From an uncultured Lachnospiraceae bacterium (GTDB taxonomy: Bacteria; Bacillota; Clostridia; Lachnospirales; Lachnospiraceae), in contig CAJTVD010000031.1 of NCBI GenBank assembly GCA_910579495.1, positions 1 to 43,132 of the forward strand: a stretch of 43,132 bases of DNA, in the 5' to 3' direction. Shown one piece after another: positions 1 to 8,833 of this stretch. Every line of letters starts with the position of its first letter. Position 1 is the first letter of the stretch. A model generated the notes under the pieces. It was not told the origin of the DNA and ran no database searches. It saw nothing but the letters and a program-made list of their open reading frames with translations. The position numbers and the translations under genes were made by a program.

Positions 1-27
1 ATTTTTGCCATGGGAAAAACCTTGAAT

Positions 28-55
28 TTGACTTTTTTCTCTAATTTTGTATAAT
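28..55 (+). promoter_or_regulatory. sigma-A promoter of the AraC sensor-regulator
   Basis: A TTGACT -35 box (28-33) is separated by 16 bp from a perfect TATAAT -10 box (50-55), 45 bp upstream of the ATG at 100. Both boxes are read directly from the sequence; activity is inferred. Confidence 0.7.
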
Positions 56-99
56 ATTTGTATAAAAAGTGAAGGTCCACGGCAAAGAAAGGTTACCAG

Positions 100-2340
100 A
101 TGACAAGCTTAACACCCAAATTTACCCGTCCACATACAGACAAATGGAGAAATATATTTAAATCCAAACACTTTACTTCCTCCTTTTGTTTCCTCTCCTT
201 TGGGATCAGCGTTATTTTCTTTTTTATTGGCGTACTCCTTCTTTTACAGAACTGGCATGATATCAAGGATAAAATGGAGGCTGAAGCCAGCCGCGCTGCC
301 ATATCTGTCCAGGACATTTTAAATTCTGTCAAAAGCAACACCATTCTCGTAGGCTCCCTGCCCTCCGTAAGTTCGGTTTTGAACCATCCCCAGCCCACCA
401 TTGACCAGCTCTCTGTCATGCTTAAAGACCTCTCCTCCTTCAACACCATGTACAACTACCAAAGCATGAGGATTTTTTTCGGGGCCTCCCAGCGCATTTA
501 CGATTCCGAAAATGGGTTTTATTCCTTTTCTGACTATATTTACCAGGACTTCTTAACAGCCGTATATGAAGAGCAATCCTACGAACGGTGGATATTGCCC
601 TCCCCGGAGGAAACCCAGGGCCAAGCCTCCGTCCTGCTTACCTACGCCCACCGGCTGCCTTACTCCAAACCCCAGGGAAAAGGATTCATTACCTTCTCCC
701 TGTCCATCCCGTACCTGAAAAGCAATGCTGCCAGCAGTATCTGCAATATCCCCTATCCCGCTACGGTCTGCTTCCAGGGCCAACTGCTCTGGGGCTCCCA
801 GGACAATATTGAAAAGCAATGGGATTATGCCAAAACCCCCGATGCCAACGCCAGGATCCTGTTCCCCCATGCCCGGGCCTTTTCCTATACCACAGAAGGC
901 GGCATCCAGGCTGCTTTCTATATAAGCACCTCCCAGCTCTGCCGCCTCCACCTGTCCGCCCTGGGGCCACTGTTTTCAGCCTGGCTGGTTTCCATGCTCT
1001 TTACCCTTGCCTTCTCTTTCCTCTTCGCGCTTTTCATGCTCCGTCCCATGGATGCCATGATGCGCAAAATAGGGCTGCCCGCTTACATGGAAATTCCCAA
1101 TGCGGCCCTGGATGAATATTCCCTCCTGAATGATGCCCTGGACAATATGGCAATACAGATTAAAAACATTGACTCCCTTATGCTTGAAAATAAGCAGCTT
1201 ATCCATGAACGGCTGCTGCACGACCTTTTATATGGCTATGTGGGCCTGAGCCGGCTTTCCTCACAGTATGCCAAAAATGGCATTGTATTTTCCCTGCCCT
1301 ATTTCTGCCTGGCTCTCATGATCCTTCCAAAGCCGGAAGAAGTCCCTGGCTTTGCCCAACTGGAACAGACCCATCTGCTTGCCCGCAACAATGCTGCCAG
1401 TGCCTTTTCCAATCTGGGAATATGCTATAGCCTGTATCTTGGGAACGGGCAAATGGCATTCATTATCAACACCGGCCAATGGGAACATCTGCGCCCGGAA
1501 CTGTTAAAGATATGCGTGGTTATCAAAACAAGCCTCCAGGAAACCCTTTCCCTTTGCCCGCTTTTTTCCATTTCCCTGTGCTCCCCGGACGCCCCCAACC
1601 TGCACCAGGCGCTGGTGCAGGCCCAGCGCATTTTGCTGTTTTCTTCCGGCGAGACCAGCGACTTTGTTTATTTCAGCAGGCAGCAGGACTATGTCCCTGT
1701 CATTGACCCGGATTTTCTGCTCCGGATTACCCAATGCATCATGGACAAAGACCCGGCGCTTTTAACTGACCTGTCCAATCATTTTGAAAAGCAATACCTT
1801 CCCCGGGGTACCAGCCCGGAAGAGGCCAGGCGCTTAGGCGCCATGCTGTTATGTTCGGTTTTTGTAAATTTGTTGGAATTAAATATAGAAATAAAAGAAA
1901 ATATTCTCACAAATGCCCTGTCAAAGCTGGAAAGTGTACCCACAGCCGAAGCATGTATGCCTGTTATTCTCAGCGGCCTTAGCTGCCTTACTGGAGATAC
2001 GGCCAAAATTTCAGGGGATGCCCATTCCTATATCCACAAGGCAATGCGCTATCTGGAAACCCATTATTCAGAATCCCTGTCCATCCCTTTGATTGCCAGC
2101 CATACTGGCGTCAGTGCGATTTATTTAAACCGTATTTTCAAACTTTCAACCGGGAAAACCTTGTCAGAATATTTAAACGACTACCGCATCTCCCAATCCC
2201 TGCCAATGCTGGAAGATACCTCTGAGACCATCAGCAGCATCAGCCAGGCAGTGGGCTATAGTGATGTGCGCAGCTATATCCGGTTTTTCAAGAAATTTTA
2301 TGGAATGACCCCCAGCGAATACCGGAAAAAACACCGCTGA
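100..2340 (+). CDS. membrane-anchored AraC-family transcriptional regulator
   Basis: This 746-residue protein combines an extracytoplasmic sensor with a DNA-binding domain. A hydrophobic helix lies near residues 28-50, an extracellular region spans about 50-285, and a second membrane helix lies near 290-315. A cytoplasmic linker leads to a C-terminal double helix-turn-helix AraC domain (about 650-745) ending in the typical FFKKFYGMTPSEYR signature. In Firmicutes, such two-TM AraC proteins usually sense sugars or their transporters and control a neighbouring uptake operon; that target may lie left of this window. The start at 100 follows AAAGG at suitable spacing and a consensus promoter. The gene converges on recombinase A, 61 bp downstream. 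The ligand cannot be inferred. Confidence 0.88.
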   Translation: MTSLTPKFTRPHTDKWRNIFKSKHFTSSFCFLSFGISVIFFFIGVLLLLQNWHDIKDKMEAEASRAAISVQDILNSVKSNTILVGSLPSVSSVLNHPQPTIDQLSVMLKDLSSFNTMYNYQSMRIFFGASQRIYDSENGFYSFSDYIYQDFLTAVYEEQSYERWILPSPEETQGQASVLLTYAHRLPYSKPQGKGFITFSLSIPYLKSNAASSICNIPYPATVCFQGQLLWGSQDNIEKQWDYAKTPDANARILFPHARAFSYTTEGGIQAAFYISTSQLCRLHLSALGPLFSAWLVSMLFTLAFSFLFALFMLRPMDAMMRKIGLPAYMEIPNAALDEYSLLNDALDNMAIQIKNIDSLMLENKQLIHERLLHDLLYGYVGLSRLSSQYAKNGIVFSLPYFCLALMILPKPEEVPGFAQLEQTHLLARNNAASAFSNLGICYSLYLGNGQMAFIINTGQWEHLRPELLKICVVIKTSLQETLSLCPLFSISLCSPDAPNLHQALVQAQRILLFSSGETSDFVYFSRQQDYVPVIDPDFLLRITQCIMDKDPALLTDLSNHFEKQYLPRGTSPEEARRLGAMLLCSVFVNLLELNIEIKENILTNALSKLESVPTAEACMPVILSGLSCLTGDTAKISGDAHSYIHKAMRYLETHYSESLSIPLIASHTGVSAIYLNRIFKLSTGKTLSEYLNDYRISQSLPMLEDTSETISSISQAVGYSDVRSYIRFFKKFYGMTPSEYRKKHR

Positions 2341-2356
2341 ACATCCCCCTTAGGGA

Positions 2357-2375
2357 CAGGCAGGGAAACCTGCCT
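2357..2375. terminator. GC-rich hairpin between convergent genes
   Basis: AGGCAGG and CCTGCCT form a 7-bp stem around a GAAA tetraloop just after the AraC stop codon. No clear T-tract follows on either strand, so its terminator role is only plausible. Confidence 0.35.
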
Positions 2376-2401
2376 CCTGCCCCAGGATTACTGCCCCTGC
2401 T

Positions 2402-3955
2402 TTATCCCCACCCATCCCGGTACCGGAAGCAAACCTCTATCCTGCCCTCCCCATAAACCACCAGCTTTTCCACCAGGCTTTTCACCATCCCCCCTTCCGG
2501 GATACCGAGCCTGCCGCCCTCTTCCCCCCAGGGCTGGAAATCTTCCAAAAGAGCCTTCCTTTCCCTCTCCAGCCACGCCAGCTTCCCGGAAATTTCCTCT
2601 GCCTTTTGCCTGATGGATGCCTCCCGGAGGCCTAAGGCTTCTTTTTCACGGGAAAATGCTTCCTGCCCCAAATCCCCCAGGCAATATCTTTCATAAAGCT
2701 TTATTTTTTCCCCGGGAATCCCCTCCCTTCTTTGTGCCAGCGCCTTTGCCTTCCTTTCCAGCCCTCTCCTGTACTCCCTAAATAGCAAGGATGCCTCCCC
2801 CATCCCGGACATGCGCCAATGGAAAGGCAGGATCCCAGACAGAATCTGCCCAATAACTCTCCCCTGCACCAATACATTGTCACATCCTTTCCCTCCTGCC
2901 AGCCCCCTTTTCCTGCACTGGTAATAGGGTTCCTTGGTTTTGTGCAGTTCCAGGCGGTTTTGGCAGCATCCACAAAAAATCATCCCCCTTTGGTGCAAGG
3001 AATGGGCTGCTTTCACGGGCGCTTTTTTCCTGATATTGTGGTTGGCTTTCTGGAACAGCTCTCTGCTGACAATTGGTTTATGGTGGTTTTGTATCACAAA
3101 CTGGTTTTCATCCCACTGTGAGCCGCCCTGGCTCTCCCCTGCCCTGGCGCGGGAATTTTTGCGGTACACCATATCCCCGGCATAAACCTGGTTGCGGATA
3201 ACCGCGCGCACCTTATCCGGATGCCATCCTGTCTCTTCATAATGGCGGTTAAGCTGCTCCCCTTTTTTCTGTTTATAGGCAAGCCTGCCGGGAATCCCCT
3301 CCAGGTTCAGCTCCCTTGCAAGGCTCTTAGCGTCTTTCCCCTGGGCTATCTCCCTGAAAATGTGCCGGACAACTTTTGCCGCCTCCTCATCAACCACAAT
3401 CCCCTTCCCCTGCCGGGCCTTTTGGTAGCCGTATACAATACAGCCTGCGTGGTACTCTCCCCGTTTCATGCAGACGCTGACGCCGCTTTTTATCTTTTTT
3501 GACAAATCCCTGCTATACATTTCATAAATAAAATTCTGGAAGGCCACATCCATCCCCACAGCCCCGCCGAAAAGCTTGCCACTGTCAAACCCATCGTTGA
3601 TCCCGATGAAACGTATCCCCAAAAAGGGAAAAACCTGTTCCAGATAATTTCCCACCTCCAGGTAATTCCTGCCAAAACGGGATAAATCTTTTACAATTAT
3701 GCAGTCTATGCCTCCCTTCCTGCACAAAGCAAGCATCTCCTGCACCCCTGGCCGTGCAAAATCCATGCCGGAATATCCATCGTCCACAAACTCTTTTAGA
3801 TGGGCGTCCTTAAATTCTTCCTTTCCCCTTAGGTAAGACAATATGAAATCTCTCTGGCTGCTGATACTTGCACTCTCTTCCTTCCCTGCCAAAGCCCCCA
3901 GATGCAAATCCTCCATGGACAGCCGTATATAAATGGCGATTCTGTAGCCCTCCAC
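2402..3955 (-). CDS. large serine recombinase A (resolvase/invertase type)
   Basis: This 517-residue site-specific DNA recombinase has the full layout of large serine recombinases. The catalytic-domain motif YIRLS has the nucleophile at Ser13. A second catalytic block, IIVKDLSRFGRNYLEVG, lies near residues 88-105 and carries the conserved arginines. A recombinase domain spans roughly 165-290. A zinc ribbon follows (FCGCC, later YQC and GC pairs, about 325-365), and then a charged coiled-coil region. Start: GTG with GGGAGG five bases upstream; no better ATG is in frame. It lies downstream of and codirectional with a chemoreceptor gene and tail-to-tail with the AraC gene. No relaxase, helicase or cargo module accompanies it, so it may be the only gene of a minimal element. 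Target site unknown. Confidence 0.9.
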   Translation of the reverse strand: MEGYRIAIYIRLSMEDLHLGALAGKEESASISSQRDFILSYLRGKEEFKDAHLKEFVDDGYSGMDFARPGVQEMLALCRKGGIDCIIVKDLSRFGRNYLEVGNYLEQVFPFLGIRFIGINDGFDSGKLFGGAVGMDVAFQNFIYEMYSRDLSKKIKSGVSVCMKRGEYHAGCIVYGYQKARQGKGIVVDEEAAKVVRHIFREIAQGKDAKSLARELNLEGIPGRLAYKQKKGEQLNRHYEETGWHPDKVRAVIRNQVYAGDMVYRKNSRARAGESQGGSQWDENQFVIQNHHKPIVSRELFQKANHNIRKKAPVKAAHSLHQRGMIFCGCCQNRLELHKTKEPYYQCRKRGLAGGKGCDNVLVQGRVIGQILSGILPFHWRMSGMGEASLLFREYRRGLERKAKALAQRREGIPGEKIKLYERYCLGDLGQEAFSREKEALGLREASIRQKAEEISGKLAWLERERKALLEDFQPWGEEGGRLGIPEGGMVKSLVEKLVVYGEGRIEVCFRYRDGWG

Positions 3956-4025
3956 CTTAACCTCCCTGCCAGCATAATACCATGCCCTGATCCGTTAACA
4001 GTCCCAATATCCCTATGCTGTAAAA

Positions 4026-4070
4026 TTGAAAAAGAGAACAAACGCCGTCGCGCAGAGCGTGACGGCGTTT
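4026..4070 (-). terminator. rho-independent terminator of chemoreceptor A
   Basis: AAACGCCGTC (4040-4049) pairs perfectly with GACGGCGTTT (4061-4070). On the minus strand the stem is followed by a T-rich run (GTTTGTTCTCTTTTTC). It lies 36 bp beyond the chemoreceptor stop and before the recombinase A start, so the recombinase needs its own promoter or read-through. Confidence 0.85.
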
Positions 4071-4105
4071 GTTGTGATAAGGAAATTTATGTAATTTCCT
4101 GTAAT

Positions 4106-5782
4106 TTACCAGCGTCCTCTCAGCTTAACAGAACTCAGCAGGTTCTTAAGCAGCCCTGCCTGGGAGGACAGCTCCTGGCTGGTAGCCGCACACTCCTGGC
4201 TGGTGGCGGAGTTGGTCTGTACTACTGCAGAGATCTGGTCGATGCCTTCTGAAACCTGGGAGATGGCTACGGTCTGTTTTTCCACGGCCTCCACCACAAA
4301 TGCCATCTTGGAAGTCACCTGCTCTGCAAGCTGGCCTGTCTGGTTCAGTGACTCTGTCACTTTCTCCATGATTTCACTTCCCTGGGTAACGGCGGTAATG
4401 GAACTTCCAATCAGCTCCTTGGTGGCCTTGGCCGCCTCATCGGACTTAGATGCAAGATTCCTCACTTCGTCCGCCACTACCGCAAAGCCCTTGCCTGCCT
4501 CCCCTGCCCTGGCTGCCTCCACGGCGGCATTCAGGGCAAGGATGTTAATCTGGAAAGCAATATTTTCAATGGTAGCAATAATGGTGTTGATTTCCCTGGA
4601 TGTGCCGGAAATATTTTCCATGGCCACATTCAGTTCCCCAACGCATTCCATGCTCGCGCCCAGCTTTGCGCCAGCCTGGTTCACGTAGTTGCCTACCTCC
4701 TCTGCAGCCACGGAAGTCTTTTGGGCATTATCGGAAATATCCGTAATGGTTGCGGAAATCTCCTGGACGGCGCTTGCCTGTTCGGTAGCCCCCTGGGCCA
4801 TCGCCTGGGAACTGTCGGATAACTGGTCTGCCCCTGCAGACACCTGGCCTGCACTGGAAGCAATCTGCCCCATGGTCTTATTCAGCTCTTCCTGGATATG
4901 GTCCAGGGACAGCTTAATGGACTGGAAATCTCCCAGATATTCCTGGGTTGCGCTAAGGGTAAGGTCTCCTGAGGCAATGGCTCCCAGGGCAAAGTCAATC
5001 TCGCTGATATAAGACCGAAGGCGCACGATGGTGTTCTCAAAAATATGCCCCAACATGCCTATCTCATTATTAGCGCGGACATTGCTGTGGATTTCCTCCC
5101 CGCTTGCCAGGCCCAAGTCACCCTGCTCCAGCCGTAACGCCACCTGGGTGATCTTGCCCAGAGGCACTGAAACGCGCTTTTTCAGGTAAAAGGCCATAAT
5201 CACCGCGCAGACCGCAATGGCGGCAACACTGATCCAGGAAACATAGTTGATTACATGGATGGTCCCCTGTTCAGCCTCTTCCATGGAAATTCCGGAAAAA
5301 ATCAGGCCGTTGACCTTTCCGTCCTCCCCTTTGGTGGGGACATAGGAACACAGGTAGCTTGCCCCCAGAATATCTGCCTCACCCACATAAGACTGCCCTT
5401 GCTGAAGGATGATCGTGTTAAGCTCAGGCGACAATGTTGTGCCAACCACCCGCTCCCCGTCCTGGGTCACAGTACTGTAAACACGCACATCACCTTCAAA
5501 AATGGTAAACTCACATTCCATACGGCTCTTTAGGCCATCCAGTAACTGATTCATATCCTCGCCGCCAGAAAGCCGGCTAAGTTCATAGGCAAGCATATTC
5601 GTACCGTCAACGCAGCGTTCTTCCTGCATCTTTTTGATCAACGTATTGAACATATTGACACAAATTACCACTGCCAGCACAAAGGAAAACGCCTGCATAA
5701 CAATCACAACAATGCCTACCCTTATGCCGATATGCCCATATTTCCTATTTTTGCCATTTCCTGGCATCTGAGCTTTCTCCAT
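4106..5782 (-). CDS. methyl-accepting chemotaxis protein A
   Basis: This 558-residue chemoreceptor has an N-terminal membrane helix (about residues 20-42), a short periplasmic single-Cache-like domain of about 130 residues, and a second membrane helix near 180-200. A HAMP segment follows, then a long cytoplasmic signalling coiled coil whose hairpin tip carries the near-invariant IAFQINILALNAAVEAARAG motif that contacts CheA and CheW. Start: an ATG lies 15 bases further upstream, but its ATGGAGGA is itself the Shine-Dalgarno for the second ATG at 5782, seven bases away, so 5782 is preferred. No che genes are nearby, so it must feed an array encoded elsewhere. No C-terminal CheR-tethering pentapeptide is seen. 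Ligand unknown. Confidence 0.93.
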   Translation of the reverse strand: MEKAQMPGNGKNRKYGHIGIRVGIVVIVMQAFSFVLAVVICVNMFNTLIKKMQEERCVDGTNMLAYELSRLSGGEDMNQLLDGLKSRMECEFTIFEGDVRVYSTVTQDGERVVGTTLSPELNTIILQQGQSYVGEADILGASYLCSYVPTKGEDGKVNGLIFSGISMEEAEQGTIHVINYVSWISVAAIAVCAVIMAFYLKKRVSVPLGKITQVALRLEQGDLGLASGEEIHSNVRANNEIGMLGHIFENTIVRLRSYISEIDFALGAIASGDLTLSATQEYLGDFQSIKLSLDHIQEELNKTMGQIASSAGQVSAGADQLSDSSQAMAQGATEQASAVQEISATITDISDNAQKTSVAAEEVGNYVNQAGAKLGASMECVGELNVAMENISGTSREINTIIATIENIAFQINILALNAAVEAARAGEAGKGFAVVADEVRNLASKSDEAAKATKELIGSSITAVTQGSEIMEKVTESLNQTGQLAEQVTSKMAFVVEAVEKQTVAISQVSEGIDQISAVVQTNSATSQECAATSQELSSQAGLLKNLLSSVKLRGRW

Positions 5783-5812
5783 CTTTGGTTCCTCCATCTT
5801 ATAAAAATATTG

Positions 5813-5842
5813 ATTATATCTACTATCATATCATAGTCTAAA
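5813..5842 (-). promoter_or_regulatory. candidate promoter of chemoreceptor A
   Basis: Reading the minus strand, TTTAGA (5842-5837) and a perfect TATAAT (5818-5813) are 18 bp apart, about 30 bp upstream of the chosen start. The -35 match is weak. No convincing sigma-28 motility promoter was seen. Confidence 0.45.
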
Positions 5843-5859
5843 GATTTTTGAAAACCCTT

Positions 5860-5882
5860 ATTTTCAGTTTTTCACTGAAAAT
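5860..5882. repeat. short dyad upstream of chemoreceptor A
   Basis: ATTTTCAGT and ACTGAAAAT form a perfect 9-bp inverted repeat around TTTTC. It sits 18 bp behind the candidate -35 box, so it could be an operator or a weak terminator. No family is assigned. Confidence 0.4.
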
Positions 5883-5963
5883 TAATGTCTGAATTTTTAC
5901 TGGAATTTTCTTACTGTGCAATACAATTCTATTTTTTATATCGTAAAACGGGTGAGGAAATAG

Positions 5964-5993
5964 TGGACTTTTTTTTACTGATTGTATTATAAT
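5964..5993 (+). promoter_or_regulatory. candidate promoter before the FapA-like pseudogene
   Basis: TGGACT (5964-5969) is followed after 18 bp by TATAAT (5988-5993). The first well-spaced ATG with a Shine-Dalgarno (AAAGG, ATG at 6027) is out of frame with the downstream coding sequence. Confidence 0.4.
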
Positions 5994-7592
5994 ATTGTGA
6001 GCTATATAAAATTTACGAAAGGCTGGATGTTTCCCTGTATGCCAGCACCAAATATAACTGGATGCAGATGCGGGAAATCCGACTGGGGCTGGAAGCAGGC
6101 CTGGATGTGACGTCCTATGCCAAACTGATTTACTCTGGTACTGACATGAAGGAAAAGCGCCAGAATCTTTTAAAAGAAAAAACCAAAAAACATATGCCTG
6201 CGGATAAACCGGGCATAGACATCAAATCCTTATCCAAAAAAGAATTCAGCATCTTTGTGGAAGATAACGGAAACAAAGCTTTTGCGTTCATCACGCTGAT
6301 TCCCGGGAACATTGTCACAGAAGCAGATATTTACGATGCCCTGAAAGAGCGCGGGATCGTTATCGGGATTAAGGCCGATGCCATCTCCGATATGGTCAAA
6401 AAAAGGAGGATGAATGAAAAAATACTGATTGCGGAAGGTACTCACGCAAAAAACGGCAAAGATGGCTGGTTTGAATTTTTCGTCCGGCTTGACCTGCCCC
6501 GTATCCCTGCCCCCCTTCCTGACGGCGGCGTTGACTATGCTAACTATAGAAGCTTTCGAAATGGTGGATGAAGGGGAACGGATCGCCCTCTACCACCCTG
6601 CCCAAAAAGGGATTGACGGGCAGAATATTTTCGGCGAAGTACTCCACGCAAACACGGGAACAGAGAAAAAGCCATTAAAAGGCGAAGGTTTTATGATTGC
6701 TCCTGACGGAGTGACATATGTTTCCAGGTTAAATGGCAAATTTGAATACCTTAACGGGCGGATCATCATTACCAACATGGTTATTGTGCGGGAAGATGTA
6801 ACTGCTGTTACCGGGAAACTGGTGGTTGACGGTTCCGTATATGTAATCGGCAGCGTTTATTCAGGAGGGTATATTGAGGCAGCAGGGGATATTATCGTTG
6901 AACATAATGTAGAGGCAGGCAAGCTGATTGCCGGCGGGAATATTATGATCAAAAAGGGAAGCTGCTCCAAAAACGACTGCTTTATCGAGGCAAAAGGTGA
7001 AGTTTCCGGCAGCTTCTTTGAAGCGGCCAATATTGATGCTGACGGCAATGTAAGGGCAAATTACATTATGAACAGCAACATCAACACCATGGGAAAGGTA
7101 ATCGTCTCCGGCAGCAAGGGGATGCTCCTAGGCGGCAGGGCCTGCGCCATAAAAGGTATAGACACCTACAACCTTGGGAACAAATCCCATATTAAAACTT
7201 ACCTGGAAGTGGGCAGGACTGCCCTCTACCACAAAAAACAGGCCTTATTTAAAGCCCAAAGAGCCAAAATCTTAGATGAACTGTCCATGCTGGAAGAACA
7301 GTGGAACAGGATCCTGCAGTCCCTGCCGCCTGACAAAGAAAAAGCAGAACAGCTTATCCAGAAGCTGAATGCGGCAATCGTGGCCAAAGACCATGAGCTT
7401 GCCGACCTGGACGCTGATGTATCCAAGCTGGCCAATATCACCCAGCAGAACACCAAAGCTGTCATTGTCAGGGGGTTCGACTTTGAGGGAAGCAATATAG
7501 AGATAAACACGGCAAAATACACCCTGCCGACGCGTGTAAGCAGGGCTGTCTTTAAGCTTAAAAATAATAAAGTTGTTATGGTCAAGCTATAA
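5993..7592 (+). pseudogene. FapA/DUF342-family polymer-forming protein, frameshifted and 5'-truncated
   Basis: Two overlapping frames encode one DUF342/FapA-type protein. The first frame ends with a PRIPAPLPDGGVDYAN segment. The second resumes at IEAFEMVDEGERIALYHPAQKG, normally continuous in this family; an extra T near 6545 explains the switch. The remainder has the glycine-rich beta-helix region (G-D-I-I-V, G-K-L-I-A-G-G-N, A-N-I-D-A-D-G-N repeats, about 6800-7190) and a C-terminal coiled coil with an all-beta tail. At the 5' end the frame is open from 5993 but has no usable start before the ATG at 6062. It shows about one and a half copies of a 26-residue repeat (LDVSLYA ... MREIRLGLEAG, then LDVTSYA), as in longer Lachnospiraceae homologues. 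Start lost and frame broken, so most likely non-functional. It lies in one transcription unit with the next pseudogene. Confidence 0.8.
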
Positions 7593-7614
7593 AAAGTGGA
7601 GGTACAGGTAAAAG

Positions 7615-8711
7615 ATGATACGCGATACGATTTTAATCCTGGAGGACGATGAGGACAGCCGCAAGAAACTTGTTGAAATCTTCCAGGATAAATATAAAAT
7701 CCGGGAGGTAACTTCTGAAAAAGAGGGGATCAATATTTTAAAAATCCATGCGGCTTCCCTTGCTGTTATTTTTGTAAACCTTATGATCCCTGCCAGGGAT
7801 AATTTCCAGATACTGAAAAGGTTAAGCGAAAAATAATTTTTATCCCGGATCCCCTTTATCATGATTACCAGTGAAAGCACTGCAGAATATGAAAAAAAGG
7901 GATATGAATACGGTATTGTAAGTTACATTAAAAAGCCCTTTTATGACGATGTCATAAGGCATCTGGTAGATAATGTGGTTGAAGTCTTCCAATATAAAAC
8001 CCAGTTGGAAATCACTGTTAAAAAACAGACCGAAAAACTCCAAAAGCAAAATACCATGTTAAAGCTGCTGGCTGAAAAACAAAAAAATATGAATGAAGTG
8101 CTGATCAACTCCTTAAGCAACATTGTAGAGTTCAGGAACCTGGAATCGGAGCAGCATATCAAAAGAATCCGGGAGCTTTCCCTGTGCCTGGGAACCAGCG
8201 TGATGAAGCTGTACCCGGAATATGGCCTCACAGAGGAAAAGCTGGAGCTCATCGGAAGGGCATCTGCACTGCATGATATCGGAAAAATTGTAATCCCGGA
8301 TAACATCATATTAAAAGCGGGAAAGTTAACAGAGGACGAATATGAAGTCATAAAATCCCATACAACAAAAGGGGCGGAAATTATAAAAAATTGCTCCAGA
8401 TTGACAGCAAGATGTTTAATGAGTATGCCCGGGATATTGCCCGGCACCATCATGAAAAGTATGATGGCAACGGCTATCCGGACGGGCTGAAAGGGGAGGC
8501 CATCAGCATCGCGGCGCAAATTGTCTCCCTGGTGGATGTCTATGACGCCCTCACCTCAAAACGTGTTTATAAGGCGGCCTACGAAACGGAGAAAGCTTTC
8601 CAGATAATCGTAAACGGGCAAAGCGGCGCCTTTTCTTCCAAGCTCTTAAAAGCATTTACAGAAGCCAGGGAAGAGTTTGAAAACATTGTCAAAAAATACC
8701 GGGACAATTAA
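7615..8711 (+). pseudogene. response regulator with HD-GYP phosphodiesterase domain, degenerate
   Basis: In its intact form this would be a two-domain regulator that hydrolyses cyclic di-GMP. The receiver starts normally (ILILEDDED acidic pocket), but the usual phosphoacceptor Asp is Asn (FVNLMIP). An in-frame TAA interrupts it at 7834-7836, after which the same frame continues with IPFIMITSES and the conserved Lys in SYIKKPF. The HD-GYP domain has HDIGK (about 8272) and, in a second frame, HHEKYDGNGYPDGLKG (about 8445). The frames are joined by loss of one A from an A run near 8385-8390; restoring it reads EIIKKLLQIDSK. A nonsense codon, a frameshift and a lost Asp together argue for decay rather than one sequencing error. 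It follows the FapA-like pseudogene by 22 bp. Confidence 0.82.
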
Positions 8712-8744
8712 ATACCAAACCAGGAAACAGCATCATATAGGACA

Positions 8745-8790
8745 GGCATCCGGGCAAGTTCTTTGATAGAATATGCCCGGATGCCTTTTT
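8745..8790 (+). terminator. rho-independent terminator after the HD-GYP pseudogene
   Basis: GGCATCCGGGCA (8745-8756) pairs perfectly with TGCCCGGATGCC (8774-8785) and a TTTTT run follows on the plus strand. It lies between converging genes. Confidence 0.85.
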
Positions 8791-8833
8791 CCCTAATTAC
8801 CAGTTCCTTTGGAATATTCCCCCTGCCGCCGGG

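Noticed and set aside
3902..5012. Long plus-strand frames opposite chemoreceptor A (4203-4688, 4689-5012 and others)
   Set aside because: They mirror a strongly conserved chemoreceptor, lack ribosome sites and read as Ser/Ala-rich antisense.
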